A stretch of 64,000 nt of DNA, taken from NCBI RefSeq assembly GCF_009389715.1, contig NC_052392.1, forward strand, positions 37,939,410 to 38,003,409. Direction: 5' to 3'. Under the pieces are notes generated by a model that did no database searches, had not been told where the DNA came from, and saw nothing but the letters and a program-made list of their open reading frames with translations. The translations under genes and the position numbers were made by a program. Shown in pieces: positions 58,386 to 64,000 of the stretch (its first letter is position 1; each line of letters opens with the position of its first letter). The stretch comes from Phoenix dactylifera. Lineage: Eukaryota > Streptophyta > Magnoliopsida > Arecales > Arecaceae.

Positions 58386-58915
58386 TTAATCACTCCTACT
58401 GTTTATTACCGTCACCTTTCCTTGGTTTCCTATCTATCAAATATCACAAGAAAGGGGTTTCTCATATGCGTACTAGCAATGTAATTATAACAATTTGGGG
58501 CCTTGAAACCACTCGAGACCTGAATGAGGACAAAGAGGAAATCCCATGCAGCACTTTCACTGAAGGAACCCAAAGCACGAGCCTTTGGTGCAATAGGCGC
58601 CCTTTGGAAACCATGTTGGGCTTTTGTCCTATTCGCACTTGTTTTGGGTACATGTCCTATTCGCAGTTATTCATTGGAGAAAGGACAGCTCCATGTAGTC
58701 ACAGGACAGAACTTGATATCATCACTTGCTATGACGCAATTAATCTCTTGTGTGCTGCCACTGCACCCTTCCTCTGTCTTCTTTTACTTTTATTTATTTG
58801 CTTTCAGTTGTTGGAGCCAAAGGTTGCCTCAATCCATCAAACAATGACTATGCCTTGCTTTTCCACTCCTCCACTCACACTCTTTTCAGCAAGATTCCAA
58901 CTCCCACCAGTATTT

Positions 58916-58939
58916 CACACACACACACACACACACACA

Positions 58940-58977
<38 letters not shown>

Positions 58978-58980
58978 AGA
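58916..58980. repeat. Compound (CA)n(GA)n microsatellite
   Basis: About 13 CA units are followed by about 18 GA units. With 58327-58384 it forms two compound microsatellites about 530 bp apart. Confidence 0.95.
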
Positions 58981-59370
58981 GTAATTCACTTTGGCTGACT
59001 CTTCTGAACTGCCACTATTGGAGTGCAACAGTTCAAGAAAAGCCATGCCAATAGGAGATTAGGAGGTGGTGCCTCCCATGGACTCAAAATGCTACAAATC
59101 CATGGAGAAAAACATGCTCCCATAGAAACGAGCCCAAAGATGGCACTGTGTACTTACAGTGGCTGTCAAAACCTTCTCTTTCTCTCTTCTCCAGAAGGTG
59201 GCCCCACATTGCAAAATTAAGAAACTGCCCTTTCTTTTTAATATAGATGAGCAAAAACTAGATATAAAGATGTTCCTCCTTGTCAAGGGCCTCAGTGCAA
59301 AGAGAAGCAACCAAAAAAGCCAAAACTCTGAGGCTCCTCACCAAAAATCTACCACTCCATGACATCAAAG

Positions 59371-60654
59371 TCAGCAACAATTTATACTGAGTTCAGAGAA
59401 CTGGCTTGAGAGGCCAGACCCCTGTGTTCCTTTAGGCCTGCTGCCCCTGTCGTCGTTGGCTTGGGAGGAGGCATCCCTTCCTTTCTGGATCAAATCCTTC
59501 TTGGTGGGTGATAAAGCGTTGGGGAAGGGGATGGTGGAGGCTTTGTGGCAGCAAGAGAGCCATTTGGAATGCATGTAGCTTGACTTCCTCCATGGAGGGA
59601 TGTGGAGGCCCCTTTCTTTGAGAGACTGCTGTGCAGCTGAGCATAGGAGGGAGACCACCTTCTTAAGCTTCTCTTCTTTGGCAACGAAGATTGGGGGGAG
59701 GATGTTGGAGAGCTGGATGTAGGCTGAGGTGGGTCTGGCCAGTTCAAACTGGGACCTGAAATCTATGTCTACTATTAGCCTGCATGAGGCACCATTCTCC
59801 TCTGCCATCACAATGTCTATATACTCATAATCCCCTGCTCCAAAACATTGGGGAAAAAAGAAGAATCACAAGTAGAACTTTTGAGAGAATTCATTGCACA
59901 AACCCAAAAGCAGATTTGGTTAGTAGTATACAAGGAAAAGAAGGCTTCATAAAATTCACAAACTGTTTCAATTTGTGGATATAACAAAGAAAGCAGGAAG
60001 ACTAGCTCTTCAAAGAGAGACTAACATGAAATCTTCTCTATAACATCACCAAAGGAAAATTTAGGCACGAAAGAGGGAAAAAAGTCAAGGAAAGAAGCAT
60101 CACCTCCAGGACACTCCAAGGTTGAAACCCAAGAAGATCTACATAGGGAAGCCTGATAACCATCCATCCTCAATTTCATCATTAGCCTCTTCTTTACACT
60201 ACTCTGCTTCTTCTCATCTCCCATCTTTCTCACATATTTTAAGGCCTTATCAAAAATCTCCATCTCAGCATCTGTAGCACTCCCAAGTATCCTCTTCAAC
60301 CCACACAACAAAAAAAAGAAAATTAAGACAAAAAAGAAAACACAATAAAAGAAGCAAATCGTTCACTTGGATGCATGTAACTATGTTGCCAAGAAAACAA
60401 ACCAATGCATGAATAAACTTGTTTTCCTACAAAACAATAGAGAGAGGAAAAAAGAAAAAGGAACTAACTTAGAGAGTTGGAGAGATTGAAGTTAAAGAGC
60501 TCCATGCTAAACAAACCTCTAGGAGGAGGCATGTGTGCTGGTGGAGCGAAATGGCCTGCGAGGAGGATGGAATGGGGTTGGGCATTGATGGTGCGTCTGA
60601 TTCAATGAAGTCTTGGACCATTTGGACCAGCCTCTCTTCTTCCGAGCTACCCAT
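59371..60654 (-). CDS. DUF506 / PDDEXK_6 family protein (3 exons)
   Basis: Predicted minus-strand exons are 60517-60654, 60104-60293 and 59371-59834 (phases 0 and 1), giving 263 aa. Intron ends are GTTTGT...GAAG and GTGATG...GCAG. Residues 1-46 carry LVQMVQDFIES. About 75-105 hold the conserved VKKRLMMKLRMDGYQASLC then SSWVST. About 111-145 hold DYEYIDIVMAEENG and RLIVDIDFRSQFELARPTS, the hallmark of plant DUF506 (PDDEXK_6). A Ser/Lys-rich tail follows. The family is plant-specific and related in fold to PD-(D/E)XK nucleases; catalytic activity is not established for this protein. The short exon 1 lacks the longer acidic or Ser-rich N-terminus seen in many members. The acceptor of exon 2 (GAAG at 60294) is the least certain boundary. 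Confidence 0.9.
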
Positions 60655-60849
60655 TCTCCTCCCCTTTTCCCCCTTCTCCCCTTCGCCCTCAGATTCGCAG
60701 GAAAACCAAAGAAAGAGAACTTACAAAATCAAATGGATATCAATATATATAAATAAATGGTGCATTGGGGTTACTTAAAACTTCTTGGGTGGCGAGAAAA
60801 TTCCACTTATGTGATGGCAACTGATGTCAACAGAGGGAAGAGGCGCTTC

Positions 60850-60870
60850 AGAGAGAGAGAGAGAGAGAGG
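60850..60870. repeat. (GA)n run in the DUF506 5' UTR
   Basis: On the coding strand this is a CT-rich leader tract just downstream of the expected transcription start, a common arrangement in plant genes. Confidence 0.85.
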
Positions 60871-60896
60871 GCGAGGGAGTGAAGTGGACTGATGGG

Positions 60897-60905
60897 ATTT
60901 ATATA
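60897..60905 (-). promoter_or_regulatory. TATA box of the DUF506 gene
   Basis: TATATAAAT on the minus strand, about 240 bp upstream of the ATG at 60654. Transcription from about 60870 would give a leader of roughly 215 nt that includes the CT tract. Confidence 0.65.
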
Positions 60906-61049
60906 CAGATACAGTGGGATGTGAAGCAAAGCAGGAAGGGAATATCCAGAGGCATCCTTCTCTTCTAGTCTCTTTCCTTCCTTCCTTTGTTGTGCTAAAC
61001 TAAGGTATGGCATTGGATACATGCCACTCACCATATAGCAGCTAGCCAT

Positions 61050-61765
61050 TTCTTCTCATAGCTCCAGTTGCTAACATGTGTCCCTTGTGATTAGCATATG
61101 ATGTTAGATAAATGTCAGCAAACAAAGTCTATACTTGCTGCATCCAACTCTACAAAGAGTTTGTAGTATGATTCTACTAGTGTGATGCCATAAGGAAAAG
61201 TTTTGAGTTTTAGATTTGTTACCACCTACATCTTAAATAGAGAGGTGTATAAATCCTTTTTCAACAATCCAAGTTCAAAGTTCAGTTCAAAAATTTCTAA
61301 AATACAGCATTCAAAACATTTCGCTGGCACTGAATTATGAATCAAATGCTTATTGATGAAAGCTACTGATCGTTATCAATATGGTTATAAATGCAAATAG
61401 TCAGATTTGTTGAGGGTTTTGAGATTGCTAGTTAACTTTTCTTTTGTAAACAGAAGAAATGTCGTTCTACCGTTGGGCTTCAAATGTTAAAAGCCCATCG
61501 TTTCTCCATTGACCTCTTTTGCTTGCAAAAGCAAAGAAATGATGTAAACTGTAATCCTGCTGCACTTCTTGATGGAGGATAAAAGAGAGAAATGAACCTT
61601 AACATTAACTTGCAGTTAATTCAAGTTAATTCTTTTTGGCTTTCTTGATTGTCCTTTGTAGTCGATAGTCGGCGTACATGTCCATTGATTGCTAATTAAT
61701 GTTGTTATCATAGAGTGAGGACCCTATGCTTCTTGAATTTAATTGCTTTGGACTATCTCCCCATT
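61050..61765. other. Upstream region of the DUF506 gene
   Basis: AT-rich, no gene recognised. It is likely to include upstream regulatory DNA, but no specific site can be supported. Confidence 0.4.
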
Positions 61766-61768
61766 TCC

Positions 61769-61909
61769 AAGTCCATGCTCCATCTATATGTCTATTGATT
61801 AGCAATTAACATACTTCACTAAGGATTCAGCATTTGTCAAGTCCGTGCTCCATCTACAATGTCTATTGATTAGCAATTAACATACTTCACCAAGGAGCAA
61901 GGATTTGTC
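61769..61909. repeat. Tandem duplication, 70-bp unit
   Basis: AAGTCCATGCTCCATCTA and TCTATTGATTAGCAATTAAC recur with period 70 and few changes. Confidence 0.9.
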
Positions 61910-62089
61910 CTCCTTTGTTCAGCCCACCTCTCTCTCTTCCCCAGTCCCTCACTAGTGTCCCTATAGAGAGCAGAGATGGATCCTTTTGACTGTTTGGTTT
62001 TATCTATAATTGATAGGCCCACCAAAAGTTGCTAATTGAGTTTCTTGTTCCTCTTTTCCCCAGGTTCTGTGCAGTAGAAGCCTCAAATA

Positions 62090-62540
62090 GGGCTCAAATG
62101 GGATCCAATACAGTGAAATACTAATATATTTATTTTATTTGATGGCTATAAATACAGATATAAATATTAGTTGGATGCAAAAATTCATATCCATATTTAT
62201 TTTAAATAGATATAGATCGAATACCTAAAATATAAATACAGATATAAATTAGATAATTAAATTTTATCGTTACATAATCAAAGATACTACTAAATGGATA
62301 ATAAATCAAGCATGCTAATCTAATTATCTATTTTTCTTAAAAATTTATGAGTGCCATATAGAATTAAATAAGATTACAAATTAAATAGAATATTCGGATA
62401 CGGATCGGATATTTATTTATCTATAATTATCTTTTTTAGATATGGATACGAATAGATATTAATCGAATATTTAAATTTTTTTTGTATTTAAATATATTTG
62501 GATAAAAAATAAATTTGGACGGATAATATTGGATCCATTT
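62090..62540. repeat. AT-rich dispersed-type repeat with GATATGGAT/GGATACGGATCGGATAT words
   Basis: Repeated ATATAAATACAGATATAAAT (62138 area and 62235 area) and GATACGAATAGATATTAATCG words give a degenerate internal repeat structure. It probably comes from a common plant repeat, but no ends were found. Confidence 0.4.
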
Positions 62541-63655
62541 TTACCCTAAGATTGGTATCAAAGAAAGGGGTAAGCATAAAAAGTGACAGGAGGCTTTATT
62601 CATCGGAAAAAAGGGCTAGCCTTGTCCCTAGCAATGAATGTAAATGTTGCTGGTGTGCAAACCACACTGATATAGTGTAAATTACTAGACTGCCATTTGA
62701 AGTTGGTGGGCCTCACAATTGATGTGCCCGTATCCCTTTCCCATTAACCATCCTGATCCGTGCAATAGATCAGAGTTTCATCATTTGGGAGGCTAACATT
62801 GTTCTAATTGGTGGTCCAGTTCAGGAGATAAACAGGGTGGCCCAAACCAAGTACTGTCTTTGCTTTTGTCTAGGAGTAGAAGATTAGGTTTGTTAAAGGT
62901 ACTAGTTTTAAACTATGGAGTAGAATTTGGCCTAAAAAACTACATATTAGAGTGCTGATCTACACTTAAGCATCAAATCAAAAATATTGTTAATCTGGTC
63001 TGCATGCATGGAAGAAGTGAAAAAGAATTGATTCATGCAACAATTCATTATCTTTGTGGCAGAATTCATGTTCATCATGTTGGTTTTAAAGTGGTGATTG
63101 ATGGGTTCTCAACTATAACTTATCCTTGGTGGGAGATGAGGACATTGCAGAAGTAGGGGCCAATCTTTTATTGGATTACATACTTTGACAAAGATTGCTT
63201 CCAAGTGGATTGAATTACATATTTGAAAGTACTAGTTTCTTATACTACAAGGTAATGTCGGCAGTGGCTAGGTGTAAAATCAAAATGAGACGCATATACT
63301 CTAATGATGCTAGCGGATTAAGTGTTTTTAATCTTAATACCCCCTGTAATGTGCAATCATGCATGGAATCACTAAATAAGTGGGTTCCATCTTTCGTCCA
63401 TGTTTTGCCTTCCTAAAGACAATCCCTACTCATTCAAAACCAAATTTTGAACCGCCCAATGGAACATGGTTAGGAGTTTATTGGATTTTTAAATGTCTAG
63501 AAATAATTATGTGAAGAAGGAGAATTTCTCCCCTCATTTTGAAAGATTGGATCTATTAGTTATACATATATAAATGAGGGTTTAGCTAATCAGGATTTGA
63601 CAAATGAATGGAACCTAGGAGTTTTGAATTGGAGGGACATTGATGGTAGGAGGAA
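62541..63655. other. Gene-free region
   Basis: Short frames only (for example 63195-63416), with no recognisable domain. Confidence 0.5.
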
Positions 63656-63659
63656 TACT

Positions 63660-63820
63660 TTGGTATAATGATAAGGTTGTTCAATCATATGACTTACGTG
63701 TCACGGATTTGAAATACAGAAGTACTCTCTGCATGCAGGTCAGGTAAGACAATGTATACATGACTCTTTCTAGATCTTGCAATGGTGGGAGCCTCATGTA
63801 TTTGAATACATTTTTCTTTT
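63660..63820 (+). mobile_element. SINE resembling the Au family
   Basis: TTGGTATAATGATAAGGTTG at the start, GTGTCACGGATTTGAAAT as a diverged Pol III B box (about 63698-63715), CTAGATCTTGCAATGGTGGG and GAGCCTCATGTATTTG near the end, and a terminal T-rich run follow the layout of the tRNA-derived Au SINE of flowering plants. It has many substitutions, so the copy is old. No target-site duplication was confirmed. Confidence 0.65.
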
Positions 63821-64000
63821 CAAAAAAAAATTCAGCATTCATAAGATACACAGAAGGATATGAACAAGCCTAGGATATATCGTAGGTTGGTCCGTGCTTG
63901 ATCCAACCCCACCAGTGACCTTCAAGGTGCAGCTCTCTTTTTTTACACCCTCACAAAGTCTATGATTCACTATTTCCACATCTTTATGCCACAACCTAAG
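63821..64000. other. Right edge of window, no feature seen
   Basis: AT-rich sequence without a recognisable gene. Confidence 0.4.

Noticed and set aside
1..64000. CRISPR arrays, operons and bacterial-type systems
   Set aside because: Spliced plant genes, LTR elements, LINEs and SINE-like sequence show this is plant nuclear DNA. The tandem repeats lack the spacer regularity of CRISPR.

Overview
This window is nuclear DNA of a flowering plant, most likely a commelinid monocot. The evidence is three spliced plant genes, one with the extreme GC-rich third-codon-position bias typical of that group, and long AT-rich, transposon-filled spacers. Palm is a guess, not shown. There are no prokaryotic features.

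Layout. 1-3530: a mosaic of homopurine and homopyrimidine tracts, tandem repeats and GC-rich blocks. 3774-6555 (+): a two-exon pectin methylesterase with an inhibitor-like pro-region. 10226-12789 (-): a three-exon GT8 xylan glucuronosyltransferase (GUX/PGSIP type). 15059-17237: a Mutator-like element with long terminal inverted repeats and a 9-bp target duplication. About 20616-21363 (-): a possible transcription unit (TATA box, 5'-UTR intron, 44-codon reading frame). 22-31 kb: tandem duplications, a LINE 3' end, and a possible + strand promoter/leader near 30 kb. About 32.06-40.85 kb: a decayed Ty3/gypsy retrotransposon. Its reverse-transcriptase domain is split by about 3.4 kb of endogenous pararetrovirus (Caulimoviridae-like) DNA arranged as a large inverted duplication. 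41-58 kb: further duplications, LTR-like and LINE fragments, a hAT-type non-autonomous element and microsatellites. 59371-60654 (-): a three-exon DUF506/PDDEXK_6 gene with a clear TATA box. 63660-63820: a SINE resembling the angiosperm Au family.

How the genes relate. PME (pectin demethylesterification in the wall) and GUX (glucuronic acid side chains on xylan in the Golgi) both act on cell-wall polysaccharides, but they lie on opposite strands about 3.7 kb apart. Nothing in the sequence shows co-regulation. The DUF506 gene looks independent. The most unusual locus is the palindromic pararetrovirus insertion, which carries two outward-facing viral-type promoters and could give hairpin RNA if transcribed.
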